The position numbers and the translations under genes are program-made. The notes below the pieces were generated by a model that saw nothing but the letters and a program-made list of their open reading frames with translations, did not search any database and was not told the origin of the DNA. A DNA stretch of 64,000 nt, taken from Pseudomonas sp. WS 5079 (GTDB lineage: Bacteria > Pseudomonadota > Gammaproteobacteria > Pseudomonadales > Pseudomonadaceae). Each line of letters begins with the position of its first letter. Positions within the stretch are counted from its first letter, which is position 1. Positions 42,013 to 50,224 of this stretch are shown here, in pieces. The stretch spans positions 186,001-250,000 of the forward strand of contig NZ_JAAQWN010000009.1 in the NCBI RefSeq assembly GCF_012985465.1, given 5' to 3'.

Positions 42013-42900
42013 ATGAACGAATCAACAAGCCCCGTCCGTGTCGCTGTGGTGCAGTTCGATCCCCAGGTCGGTCTGGACAACCGCGAAGACAATCTTCAGC
42101 GCAGCCTGGCCTTGGCCGCGGAGGCGGTCGGTGGTGGGGCTAATCTGATCGTGCTGCCGGAGTTGTCGAACTGCGGTTACTTCTTCCGCAGCCGCCAGGA
42201 CGCATTCGAGCATGCCGAGGCCATTCCCGGCGGGAGCAGTGTGCAGGCCTGGATGGCGTTTGCCGCCACCCATCAGGTGTATCTGGTGGCGGGCCTGAAT
42301 GAGATCGATGGCCGGCAGTTGTTCAATACCGCAGTACTGCTGGGCCCGGATAGGTTGATCGGTAAGTATCGCAAGGCCCATTTGTGGAACCTGGAAAAGT
42401 TGTGGTTCACCCCCGGCAACCTGGGTTTTCCGGTATTTGAAACGCCTATCGGGCGCATTGGCCTGTTGATCTGCTGGGATATCTGGTTCCCGGAAGTGCC
42501 ACGGATCCTTAGCCAGCAAGGCGCCGATATCATTTGCAGCCTCAACAATTGGGTGTGGACGCCGCCGCCGCTGTTCGACGAGGCCGGCAAATGCATGGCG
42601 TCGTACCTGACCATGACCGCCGCCCATGTCAATAACGTGTTTATCGCCTCTGCCAGCCGTATCGGTGAGGAGCGCGATGCGCGCTACCTGGGGTGTTCGC
42701 TGATCGCCGGGACCAATGGCTGGCCTATCGGCAAGGTGGCGTCGGCCAACCGCCAGGAAATCCTGTTCGCCGATATCGACCTGACCAGGGCCCGCAGTGC
42801 GCCGATCTGGAACAGCCTCAACGACCTGCACCGTGACCGGCGCCATGATCTGTACGATCAGATGCTCGGCTATTCCCATCACCCTGCCCTGCCACGCTGA
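42013..42900 (+). CDS. Nitrilase/carbon-nitrogen hydrolase superfamily enzyme
   Basis: A 295-residue enzyme with the full catalytic triad by motif: Glu50 (NLIVLPELSNCGY), Lys121 (GKYRKAHLW) and Cys154 (LLICWDIWFPE). Specificity is likely amidase-like rather than a true nitrilase, but this cannot be settled from sequence. The ATG at 42013 is preferred over a start nine codons earlier in AT-rich leader DNA, although the RBS is weak. It ends 14 nt before a membrane protein with a strong RBS, so the two form an operon. Confidence 0.87.
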   Translation: MNESTSPVRVAVVQFDPQVGLDNREDNLQRSLALAAEAVGGGANLIVLPELSNCGYFFRSRQDAFEHAEAIPGGSSVQAWMAFAATHQVYLVAGLNEIDGRQLFNTAVLLGPDRLIGKYRKAHLWNLEKLWFTPGNLGFPVFETPIGRIGLLICWDIWFPEVPRILSQQGADIICSLNNWVWTPPPLFDEAGKCMASYLTMTAAHVNNVFIASASRIGEERDARYLGCSLIAGTNGWPIGKVASANRQEILFADIDLTRARSAPIWNSLNDLHRDRRHDLYDQMLGYSHHPALPR

Positions 42901-42914
42901 AGGGAGGGTGGGTC

Positions 42915-44084
42915 ATGGAAAATCTATTCATCAAGCCCGGGACCGCGCGATCTCAAGTCGATAAGGCGATCATCGCATTGGTGTTCATCAGTGCCTTGCT
43001 GATCCTCTGGACGGCCCTCACACATCAGGGTTCCTGGCCCGGCTACGGCGATATGGTGGCAGGCTTACCCGAGCCAATCGCCTGGCTGCGCTGGGTATTG
43101 GGGGATATCAGCGAGGTAGCCTTCTACAAGCATGAACTGGCCTCCCTTGGGTTGCTGGCGGGCGCGTACCTGGCCTGGTGGGCCAGCCGCACCGGCAGGC
43201 GCTGGCAGGGTTTTGCGATTTGCTACGGCAGTGGGCTGTGGCCGTGGCTGGTGACCAGTTCCCTGCTGGGCCTGCTGTTGAGCAATCTGTTATGGGGGTG
43301 GACGCTCACTGCGGACACCTGGCAGCCCACCTTCGCCGCGTTTGTTTCCCTGCCGGCGGCGATGGTGCTGATGTTTGGTGGCGGCTGGAAGGTCACCCTC
43401 AACGGCGCGTTGCTGGGTGCGCTGTTGGTCACGCCGATGTGCTTGCTGATCGTCAATTTTGTCTGTGTACCGCTGGAGTTACCGGTGGTGATTGGCAACG
43501 TACTGGGCATGGCGGCGGGCAGTGTGATGGCCTTTGTCGTTTGTCGTCGCGTTCCGATTCTGGTGCGTTCGGACTTTATCGCCACGGACAAACCGTTGCC
43601 GCTCAAGCCGCCAACCTATGGCCTGGGCTGGAGTTTGCGCAGGGTCTTGGCGGACTTTTCCGAAGCGCCGTTCTTCGGCAATGAGTGGGCCAGCCTTGGC
43701 CTGCTGGCGGGGGTCCTGCTGGCGTATGCCTTGAACCCATTGAGCGCTGCCTATGGTTCGGGACTGGTGCTGCAACTGATCGGTGCCCAGGCGCTGACAT
43801 CGGCATTGGGCGTGCTGATCTGGCGCAGTCAGTGGATCAAGCGCGGTTGGTATCCCACCTATGTGCCGCTGGTGTCGGTCGTACCGGCGGCGGTGTTGAC
43901 CCATGGCGGAAGTTGGATGGTGGTCGGTTCGAGCGCGTTGCTCGGCGCGCTGATTGCACCACCGCTGGCCTGTGCCATTGCAGGCCGGCTGCCGGCACAC
44001 GTTCATCCGTATATCGGCAATGTGATCTCGATGGCGTTGAGCACCTTATTGATTGTGCCCATCGTTGGCAGGCTGATCGCGTAA
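42915..44084 (+). CDS. Unrecognised polytopic membrane protein with internal duplication
   Basis: A 389-residue protein with about ten hydrophobic segments. Residues 58-210 and 241-385 are clearly related: LRWVLGDISE/LRRVLADFSE, HELASLGLLAG/NEWASLGLLAG, YGSGL/YGSGL, TWQPTFAAFVSLPAA/GWYPTYVPLVSVVPAA, GGGWKVTLNGALLGALL/GGSWMVVGSSALLGALI, and VIGNVLGMA/YIGNVISMA. The repeats are parallel and joined by a cytoplasm-like linker (RSDFIATDKPLPLK). I do not recognise the family. GGGAGGGTGGG precedes the ATG. Pairing with the nitrilase suggests a carrier for that enzyme's substrate or product. Confidence 0.8.
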   Translation: MENLFIKPGTARSQVDKAIIALVFISALLILWTALTHQGSWPGYGDMVAGLPEPIAWLRWVLGDISEVAFYKHELASLGLLAGAYLAWWASRTGRRWQGFAICYGSGLWPWLVTSSLLGLLLSNLLWGWTLTADTWQPTFAAFVSLPAAMVLMFGGGWKVTLNGALLGALLVTPMCLLIVNFVCVPLELPVVIGNVLGMAAGSVMAFVVCRRVPILVRSDFIATDKPLPLKPPTYGLGWSLRRVLADFSEAPFFGNEWASLGLLAGVLLAYALNPLSAAYGSGLVLQLIGAQALTSALGVLIWRSQWIKRGWYPTYVPLVSVVPAAVLTHGGSWMVVGSSALLGALIAPPLACAIAGRLPAHVHPYIGNVISMALSTLLIVPIVGRLIA

Positions 44085-44121
44085 ACACGCGGGTCAGGCT
44101 CATGAGCCTGACGCGCTGGCC

Positions 44122-44742
44122 TCACAACCAGCGCCAGAACCGCCCCCAGAACCCCCGCTCCAGATCCGCCTTGCACCCCGCATACTGGCGCGCATACAGA
44201 TCGGAGCGGGCCTTGACCTTGCCGGCTACCGGCAACAGCCACGCCTTGCTGGCGTAGGTGCGGTTACGGTAGCCGCCCCAGCCTTCGTGGTAGTTGAGGT
44301 ATTGGCCATAGGCGTCGTATTTGTATACGCCGTTGATGCTGGCGGTCTTGTCCATGTACCAGCCGACAAAGTCGATGGCATCGTCGAAGTCCTGGCGGCT
44401 GGCCCAGTTGCGGCCGGTGCTTTTCTGGTAGTCGCCCCACACTTCATCCTTGGCCTGGGCGTAGCCGGCTGCGGTGCTGACACGGCCCCAGGGAATGATC
44501 CATAGCAGGTATTTGCGCGGGGTCTTGGCGTTCTGCCGGAAGCCCGATTCCTGATACATGATGGCGAACGGCACCTGGATCGGCACACCCCAGCGCTTCT
44601 GGGTGACTTTGGCCGCGTCGTACCAGTCGTCCTTTTCGCGGAAGATGCCGCAGATGTCGTCAGGGGTGCGTGGCGGTGAAGTGCCGCACGCCGCCAACAG
44701 GGTGGTGAATAGCAGGAGGGCTGTGGTTTTTAGCGGGGTCAA
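44122..44742 (-). CDS. Lipoprotein with lytic transglycosylase-like (SLT) domain
   Basis: A 206-residue lipoprotein with lipobox LLAAC (Cys19) and a lysozyme-like domain: FAIMYQESGFRQNAKTP carries the probable catalytic Glu, followed by STAAGYAQAKDEVWGDY and NYHEGWGGYRNRTYASKAWLL. It would cleave peptidoglycan at the envelope. The start codon is TTG: no in-frame ATG exists before the signal peptide, and AAAGG lies about 8 nt upstream, while the nearest upstream ATG meets a stop after two codons. Confidence 0.85.
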   Translation of the reverse strand: MTPLKTTALLLFTTLLAACGTSPPRTPDDICGIFREKDDWYDAAKVTQKRWGVPIQVPFAIMYQESGFRQNAKTPRKYLLWIIPWGRVSTAAGYAQAKDEVWGDYQKSTGRNWASRQDFDDAIDFVGWYMDKTASINGVYKYDAYGQYLNYHEGWGGYRNRTYASKAWLLPVAGKVKARSDLYARQYAGCKADLERGFWGRFWRWL

Positions 44743-44759
44743 AAGCTTACCTTTGCATG

Positions 44760-44790
44760 AGCGCGTAAAAAAACCGACAGTTTACGCGCT
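44760..44790. terminator. Inverted repeat in the 44743-44829 gap
   Basis: AGCGCGTAAA pairs with TTTACGCGCT across an 11-nt loop that is T-rich on the minus strand. Probably ends the membrane-protein transcript coming from 45798. Confidence 0.65.
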
Positions 44791-44829
44791 CACGCAAGGT
44801 GTTGTGGTTACGGCATCAATGAGCCTTGA

Positions 44830-45798
44830 TCAAGCCACGGGTACTTTGCGGGTCGAAATGGCCAGGCGACCGATGCCAAAGCTCAATGCGGCGCCCAGTA
44901 CCAATATCAACAAAGTGCTCCACGCCGCGCGGGACAGTTGCTTGGCCGCCACTTCGCCAGCTTCACGAGCCTTTTGTTCGGCTTGGGCTTTCAGTTCTTC
45001 GACTTTCTGCACGGCCTGCTGATACGCCTGGGCATAGTTTTCGACGATCTGGCTAGCCTCGGCCTGGCTCTTGCCGGTGCGGGCAGCGACGATGTTGACC
45101 AGCGCCTCTTTGTCCGCTGCATTCAACGCAGGCTCACCCGAAGCTTTGACGCGTTCGAACCATTGCTTGAGCTCAGTCGCAGCCTGGGCCGGGTTGGTGG
45201 CGGCATCAGTAGCCGCTTGCTGGCCGTCTGCCGCTGCCTGGTCGGCTTTTTGTTCGACATTGGCCGGATCCAGTTCAGCCTTGCCGCTTTGCTTGAGCAA
45301 GGTGTCGAGTTCGCCCTGCAAGCTATCCCAATCCAGGCTGATGCCCTTCTCGTTCAACTGCTGCTTGACGCTGTCGCTGATGCCGGGGGCTACCGCAGCA
45401 ATTCCGCTGCCGGCCGCCGACAGGCCTTTGCCGACCACATTGCCCGCTGCGCCGACCACGCTGGTGGCCAATGCCGCCAGCAGCCAGGTGGTGAGCAAGG
45501 TGGTGATGGTCCAGCTCAGGACGCCGTGCAGGCCGCCGCGATCCGGGGCGGTGCGGCCGGCGACGAAGGCGCCCACGCCAATCGCCAATAGTGTGGAGAC
45601 AAACAGCCAGATCCCGGCACCGGTGCCAAAACCGCTCAGCGGGTTACCCGCCGCCATGGGGTCGACTGCACTGGCGCCGATGGCGGTACCCAGCACGCTC
45701 AGCACCAGGTAGGTCACCAGGGCAATTGCACTACCGGCCAGTACCGAGCCCCAGGACACTCGAAAAGGCGAGCGGTTGGTTTCATACAAAGTGGTCAT
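44830..45798 (-). CDS. Conserved membrane protein with long Ala-rich coiled region
   Basis: A 322-residue protein. Three hydrophobic segments occur in the first 118 residues (WGSVLAGSAIALVTYLVLSVLG; WLFVSTLLAIGVGAFVAG; SWTITTLLTTWLLAALATSVVGAAG). A Gly/Ala-rich stretch follows, then a predicted helical, charge-rich region (about 155-290) and a fourth segment near 296-315. I do not recognise a function. AAGGAACGATC precedes the ATG. Its neighbours are stress-type genes (PAS-LuxR, CsbD). Confidence 0.75.
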   Translation of the reverse strand: MTTLYETNRSPFRVSWGSVLAGSAIALVTYLVLSVLGTAIGASAVDPMAAGNPLSGFGTGAGIWLFVSTLLAIGVGAFVAGRTAPDRGGLHGVLSWTITTLLTTWLLAALATSVVGAAGNVVGKGLSAAGSGIAAVAPGISDSVKQQLNEKGISLDWDSLQGELDTLLKQSGKAELDPANVEQKADQAAADGQQAATDAATNPAQAATELKQWFERVKASGEPALNAADKEALVNIVAARTGKSQAEASQIVENYAQAYQQAVQKVEELKAQAEQKAREAGEVAAKQLSRAAWSTLLILVLGAALSFGIGRLAISTRKVPVA

Positions 45799-45959
45799 GA
45801 TCGTTCCTTGGACAAGTGAGTAGGCCGTCAGTGTGTCGAGGCCGGAGGTTGCGGTCTCGGCACAATTGCACTAGGGCAACTGGTGCATTCGCACCCCGCC
45901 AAGCCGAATCGGTCTGCACTATGCTCAAGGCCAGTTGTCGTACTCCACACACACCAACT

Positions 45960-46041
45960 GTAGGAGCCGGCTTGCCGGCGAAGACGGCCGTAAGGCGTGC
46001 GATGAAGCTCTGGGCCTCATCGCCGGCAAGCCGGCTCCTAC
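45960..46041. repeat. Inverted REP pair upstream of the PAS-LuxR gene
   Basis: GTAGGAGCCGGCTTGCCGGCGA and its reverse complement TCGCCGGCAAGCCGGCTCCTAC flank a 37-nt spacer. It ends only 21 nt before the next start codon, so the regulator's promoter must overlap or precede it. Confidence 0.8.
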
Positions 46042-46062
46042 GCGGATTTTTTTGGAGAAACC

Positions 46063-47556
46063 ATGAGCCAGGCCGTCCTCGCCCAAGAAACCAATCGCCG
46101 CCAATTGCAGCAGATCATTTCCGGCCTGTCCGATGGGGTGATTCTCGCCGAGATCGACCAGAGCATTCTGTGGGCCAACGAAGCCGCGCTGGCCATGCAT
46201 GGCCTGGATGACATCGCCGGGCTGGGGGCCAACACCGCCGAATACGCCGAGCGCTTTGCCCTGCGCTACCGCAACAATCACCCGCTGCCCCTGGAGGCCT
46301 ATCCCCTGAGCCGGGTGGCCAACGGCGAAGAGTTCAGCGATGTGGTGGTCGAAGTCACGCCCGCCGCCGACACCGACCGTACCTGGGTCCATCGTCTGCG
46401 CAGCCTGGCGCTCACCGACAGCGCCGGCAAGCCGGAATTGCTGGTGCTGATCTTGAGCGATGCCACCGAATGGGCCAGCGCCGAGCAGCGCTTTGAAAAG
46501 ACCTTCAACGCCAACCCGGCGCCGGCAGTGATCTGCCGCCTGAGTGACTTGCGCTATATCAAGGTCAACCAGGGCTTCCTCGAAATGACCGGCTACAACC
46601 GCGACCAGGTCATCGGCCGTTCGGTGTACGAACTGGACGTGCTGGAACAGGCCGAGCGCAAGGAGCTGGCAATCCAGCGCCTGGGCGAAGGTGCGACCAT
46701 CCCGCAGATGCAAGCCGAGCTGAAGCTGCCCGAAGGCGGCAGCAAACTGGTGATTGTCGCCGGCCAGCCGCTGGATATGAACGATGAGGAATGCATGCTG
46801 TTTTCCTTCACTGACCTTGAGCCCCGGCGCAAGGCCGAAACCGCCCTGCGCCAGAGCGAGGAGCGGTTTGCCAAGTCGTTCCGCCTGACGCCGGTGCCAA
46901 CCCTGGTGTGCGACGCGGGCAATCAGCAGGTGGTGGACGTCAACGATGCGTTCATGACCATCACCGGCTACACCAGCGAAGAGTTGATCGGCAAATCCAT
47001 CAGCGATATCAACTTTATCGATAGCAGCGAGGCCTGCACGCAGTTGTTCGCCACCCTGGAAAAGGCCGGCAGCCTCGAAGGCCAGGACCTGAAGATCCGC
47101 AAAAAAGGCAATGAGGTGATTGACTGCGTGGTGTCGGCCGACACCGTAACCATCCAGGACACCGCCTGTTACCTGCTGGTGATGATGAACATCACCGAGC
47201 GCAAACGCTCGGAGCTGGAGTTGGTGTCGGCCATCGAGGAAGTGATGAAGGACGCGTCCTGGTTCAGCCAGACGCTGATCGAAAAACTGGCCAACGCCAA
47301 GAGCGTCAACAGCCCCAACCAGCCGAACATCGCCTTCACCGACCTGACCGCCCGTGAGCGGGATGTACTGGGGTTGATCTGCGAAGGCCTGGCCGACAAG
47401 GAAATCGCCTCGCGCCTGAAGCTGGCGCCCAATACCGTGCGCAATCATGTGGCAACGGTGTACTCCAAGCTCAACGTACACAGCCGCAGCGCCGCGATTG
47501 TATGGGCACGGGAACGAGGGCTGTTTGCCGGCGAGCGACGGGTAAAAAAACCATGA
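46063..47556 (+). CDS. Triple-PAS LuxR-type transcriptional regulator
   Basis: A 497-residue cytoplasmic protein. PAS1 (about 12-125: QIISGLSDGVILAEIDQSILWANEAAL), PAS2 (about 140-255: FEKTFNANPAPAVICRLSDLRYIKVNQGFLEMTGYNRDQVIG) and PAS3 (about 265-380: FAKSFRLTPVPTLVCDAGNQQVVDVNDAFMTITGYTSEELIG) precede a LuxR HTH (LTARERDVLGLICEGLADKEIASRLKLAPNTVRNHVATVYSKLNV). No receiver or kinase domain, so it is a one-component sensor-regulator. GGAGAAACC precedes the ATG. Possible targets are the adjacent csbD-like and membrane-protein genes (inference). Confidence 0.88.
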   Translation: MSQAVLAQETNRRQLQQIISGLSDGVILAEIDQSILWANEAALAMHGLDDIAGLGANTAEYAERFALRYRNNHPLPLEAYPLSRVANGEEFSDVVVEVTPAADTDRTWVHRLRSLALTDSAGKPELLVLILSDATEWASAEQRFEKTFNANPAPAVICRLSDLRYIKVNQGFLEMTGYNRDQVIGRSVYELDVLEQAERKELAIQRLGEGATIPQMQAELKLPEGGSKLVIVAGQPLDMNDEECMLFSFTDLEPRRKAETALRQSEERFAKSFRLTPVPTLVCDAGNQQVVDVNDAFMTITGYTSEELIGKSISDINFIDSSEACTQLFATLEKAGSLEGQDLKIRKKGNEVIDCVVSADTVTIQDTACYLLVMMNITERKRSELELVSAIEEVMKDASWFSQTLIEKLANAKSVNSPNQPNIAFTDLTARERDVLGLICEGLADKEIASRLKLAPNTVRNHVATVYSKLNVHSRSAAIVWARERGLFAGERRVKKP

Positions 47557-47690
47557 ACCAAGTGCAAATGCACTAGCCCTACCAGTGCAAATTCGCCTTA
47601 TTGCGAGGGGATGGGCTGCTTAACCTTGAAGGGTAGCCACAGGGTTTGACGCTCTGTGCCATGGCGATTGTTGCCCTTGAAGGAGACATC

Positions 47691-47942
47691 ATGAAAAGTG
47701 AACAAATCAAAGGCCGCGTGGAAAAGGCCGTCGGCAAGGCCCAGGACTTTCTTGGCGACATGACCGATGACGAACAACTCCAGGCCCAGGGCGTAGCGCG
47801 CCAGGCGGCCGGCCAACTGCAACAGACCTATGGCGATGTGCTGGACAATGTCGGTGACTTTGCCCAACGCAAGCCGCTGGCCACCGTGGCAATCGTCGCG
47901 GGCGTGGGTCTGGTCCTGGGCCTGTTGCTGCGTCGTCGTTAA
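47691..47942 (+). CDS. CsbD-like stress protein with C-terminal membrane anchor
   Basis: An 83-residue protein. The first 60 residues are CsbD-like (MKSEQIKGRVEKAVGKAQDFLGDMTDDEQLQAQG). The C-terminus adds a hydrophobic stretch and Arg tail (ATVAIVAGVGLVLGLLLRRR), as in DUF883-type ribosome or membrane-associated proteins. AAGGAGAC precedes the ATG at 47691. Small CsbD proteins are commonly induced in general stress. It is followed 11 nt later by a DUF1652 gene. Confidence 0.87.
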   Translation: MKSEQIKGRVEKAVGKAQDFLGDMTDDEQLQAQGVARQAAGQLQQTYGDVLDNVGDFAQRKPLATVAIVAGVGLVLGLLLRRR

Positions 47943-47953
47943 TGGGGGCCGGC

Positions 47954-48202
47954 ATGTTTACCTTGTCCCAACTGCGTAATTGCATCGAAGAAGCCTTGTT
48001 GCCACTGACTTGCGAGTTCACCCTGTGCCGCGATTCGTCACTGACGTTGAAGGTGTTTGATGCCGAGAGTGGGCGCGTGGACCTGGTGGTCACCGGGATC
48101 AGCGTGAACAAGCTCAAGACCCCGCAGGACGTCGCGACGATGGTCGAAGAATTGCGCTACGAATTGCACAGCAACACCGTGGGCGGTGCCATCTCCATCT
48201 GA
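47954..48202 (+). CDS. DUF1652-like small protein
   Basis: An 82-residue protein starting MFTLSQLRNCIEEALLPLTCEFTLC and ending in a helix of LKTPQDVATMVEELRYEL, the pattern of Pseudomonas DUF1652 proteins. Function unknown. The ATG at 47954 has a GGGGG stretch upstream; an ATG at 47942 overlapping the csbD stop would add four residues. Probably co-transcribed with csbD. Confidence 0.78.
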   Translation: MFTLSQLRNCIEEALLPLTCEFTLCRDSSLTLKVFDAESGRVDLVVTGISVNKLKTPQDVATMVEELRYELHSNTVGGAISI

Positions 48203-48229
48203 CCCCGCCCCCTTGTAGGCACTATCCCC

Positions 48230-48319
48230 TGTGGGAGCGGGCTTGCCCGCGATGGCGGCGGCTCAGTCAAAGATGCATTTACTGACAGGCCGCAATCGCG
48301 GGCAAGCCCGCTCCCACAG
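48230..48319. repeat. Inverted REP pair between DUF1652 and MFS genes
   Basis: TGTGGGAGCGGGCTTGCCCGCGAT and ATCGCGGGCAAGCCCGCTCCCACA, with GGCGGC.. CAGTCA / TGACAG..GCC inner arms. Convergent genes flank it. Confidence 0.82.
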
Positions 48320-48331
48320 GGCCGCAGACGT

Positions 48332-49537
48332 TTACCCAGGTGGTGTGATGTCAGGGCGCGGCTTTAACGACGCCCCGATAAAGTAGAACAGCCCCCCGGC
48401 CACGATAAACCCGGCCAGCATGTAGAACATGTAGTGCGCCGGCAGGCTGGCCAGTACCAGCCCGCACAACACCGGCCCCAGCGCGGCGCCGAGGTTGGAG
48501 AGGTTTTGCGCGCCGTAGTACATGCCCCGCAGGTGGTCCGGGGCGATGCGGTCGATAAACATGTACTCGGCGGGGAATACGATGATTTCCCCCACGGTAA
48601 AGATCGCCATCGACACCACCCACCACCACACGCTGGTGGACAGCGCAAAGCCGATCACCCCCACCATGAACATCGCCAGCCCCAGGAGCAGCCAGCGGCT
48701 CAGGTGACGGTGGCTGATCTGCCGGCCAATCACGTATTGCAGGGCGATCACCAGCAGGGCGTTGGTGGTCAGGATGGCGCTGATTACGGTGTAGGTGTAT
48801 TCGGCGTCCGAGGTGGTCACCAGGTATTGCGACAGGTAGGCCGTGAACTGCCCGAACACCACGGCGCTGAGCAGGCCACCGAGGGTGAAGCACACCAGGC
48901 GATGATCGCGCAGCAACACCCGGCCCACCGCGATGAAGGGCACCGGCTTTTGCGCGGCGTCGACCGTGGCCAGGCTGCGGTCGCCCCAACGCCAGTACAG
49001 CAGGAAGAAACCCAGCCCCAGCAGCACCGACAAGACAAATGGCAGGCTCATATCGACCTTGGCCACCATCGCCCCTAAAAACGGCCCTACCGCGTAGCCG
49101 ATATTGGTCAGGGTGTACTTGATGGAAAACACTTCGCTGCGCGCGTCGACGGGCAACAGGCTGGCAAAACCGGCCTTGACCGCGACGTCGATCACCGCAT
49201 ACGCCAGGTTGATCAGGATCAGGCAGCTATAGAACAGCCACAGCTCGCGTGCCAGCAGCGTGCCGACAAACCCGAGGACGAACAACAGGCTCAGGCCCAG
49301 CAACAGCCGGTAGCTGTTGACCCGGTCCACAAGGAACCCGCCATACACACTCAGCAGGGATCCGACGATCAGCGAACTGCCGATCACCAGGCCCACCTGG
49401 CTGATGCCCAGGGCAAAGTGGCTGGACAGGTAGATCACCATGTAGGGAAAGGTGATCGCCTTGGCCAGGGTCAGCACCAGCGTGGCCGACAGCAGCAGGT
49501 TCACACTGCGGGGGTAGTTTTTTATTGTGTTCAGCAT
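48332..49537 (-). CDS. MFS transporter (DHA1/MdtH-like)
   Basis: A 401-residue, 12-segment transporter with a motif A-like loop GGFLVDRVNSYRLLLG and GPFLGAMVAKVDMSLPFVLS. It resembles MdtH/YfcJ-type drug or metabolite exporters. The start at 49537 (MLNTIKNYPRSVN) has AGCAGG just upstream; the extra 12 codons to 49573 are less likely. The gap 49538-49712 shows no gene. Confidence 0.83.
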   Translation of the reverse strand: MLNTIKNYPRSVNLLLSATLVLTLAKAITFPYMVIYLSSHFALGISQVGLVIGSSLIVGSLLSVYGGFLVDRVNSYRLLLGLSLLFVLGFVGTLLARELWLFYSCLILINLAYAVIDVAVKAGFASLLPVDARSEVFSIKYTLTNIGYAVGPFLGAMVAKVDMSLPFVLSVLLGLGFFLLYWRWGDRSLATVDAAQKPVPFIAVGRVLLRDHRLVCFTLGGLLSAVVFGQFTAYLSQYLVTTSDAEYTYTVISAILTTNALLVIALQYVIGRQISHRHLSRWLLLGLAMFMVGVIGFALSTSVWWWVVSMAIFTVGEIIVFPAEYMFIDRIAPDHLRGMYYGAQNLSNLGAALGPVLCGLVLASLPAHYMFYMLAGFIVAGGLFYFIGASLKPRPDITPPG

Positions 49538-49712
49538 CCTGCTCTCGTTTCCTGAAAAGGAGTCGTTGCACACGCCATGACGGGCGCGAAGCGCAGCTAC
49601 CTTAACTCAGGATGAGCGGCAAAAAAGACTGTTTTTATGCATTCGTGCATGCAATTTTTAAATGCGCAGCACAAAGGGGGAAGAAGGGCGCGGGCCCCTT
49701 CCCCCAACCCGG

Positions 49713-50018
49713 TTACTTGGCAGGGGTGATATCGAGAATGGTGCCATTGGTGATTTTCACCAGCACATAACGGTCATTGACCCGCGCCCACTGGCTGTCG
49801 TCATGGGGCGCTTTGAGCCCGCGCTTTTTCCAGTCTGCAAGGGCCGATTCCTTGCGCACCAGGATATCCGGCGCACGGTCTCCCACTTTCAAGTCTCGGG
49901 TATTGATGTTTGAAGGCTCCACGGTTTTCTGCGGATTGTCCTCGGCCTGCACGGTAAGGCTGGTGGCGGACAGGCTGGCGGCAACCAGCAGGCTGGCAAT
50001 CAGGGACGTTGCTTTCAT
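49713..50018 (-). CDS. RcnB-like small periplasmic protein
   Basis: A 101-residue secreted protein with a signal peptide (MKATSLIASLLVAASLSATSLTVQA) and a mature part with ADWKKRGLKAPHDDSQWARVNDRYVLVKITNGTILDI, the RcnB pattern (W-x-x-R-G-L, W-x-x-V, YVLV-x-I-x-x-G). RcnB proteins influence nickel/cobalt homeostasis. GAAGGA lies upstream of the chosen ATG, and an in-frame ATG six nt earlier is too close to it. Confidence 0.8.
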   Translation of the reverse strand: MKATSLIASLLVAASLSATSLTVQAEDNPQKTVEPSNINTRDLKVGDRAPDILVRKESALADWKKRGLKAPHDDSQWARVNDRYVLVKITNGTILDITPAK

Positions 50019-50185
50019 GGGCATTCCTTCAATAAATGATGTGTACCCAGGTTCCGACAGCAGGGCTGGGCAATCATTCACCGGCAATCCAGGCACCGAT
50101 TGCCTGCCGGAAAATCCCGCGGTGGATGGCAAGCCGGCTCCTACACTGGACCGCCTATTGCGCTGGTGAAATTAATCCTGTAATT

Positions 50186-50219
50186 TTTCATGAAATTTTT
50201 AGATAAGAATTTCACGAAA
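50186..50219. promoter_or_regulatory. Paired palindromes before the XRE-cupin gene
   Basis: TTTCATGAAA (50186-50195) and TTTCACGAAA (50210-50219) are near-identical palindromes 24 bp apart centre to centre, the second ending 5 nt before the start codon. They fit an autoregulatory operator for the HTH protein encoded here. Confidence 0.6.
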
Positions 50220-50224
50220 TCCCC

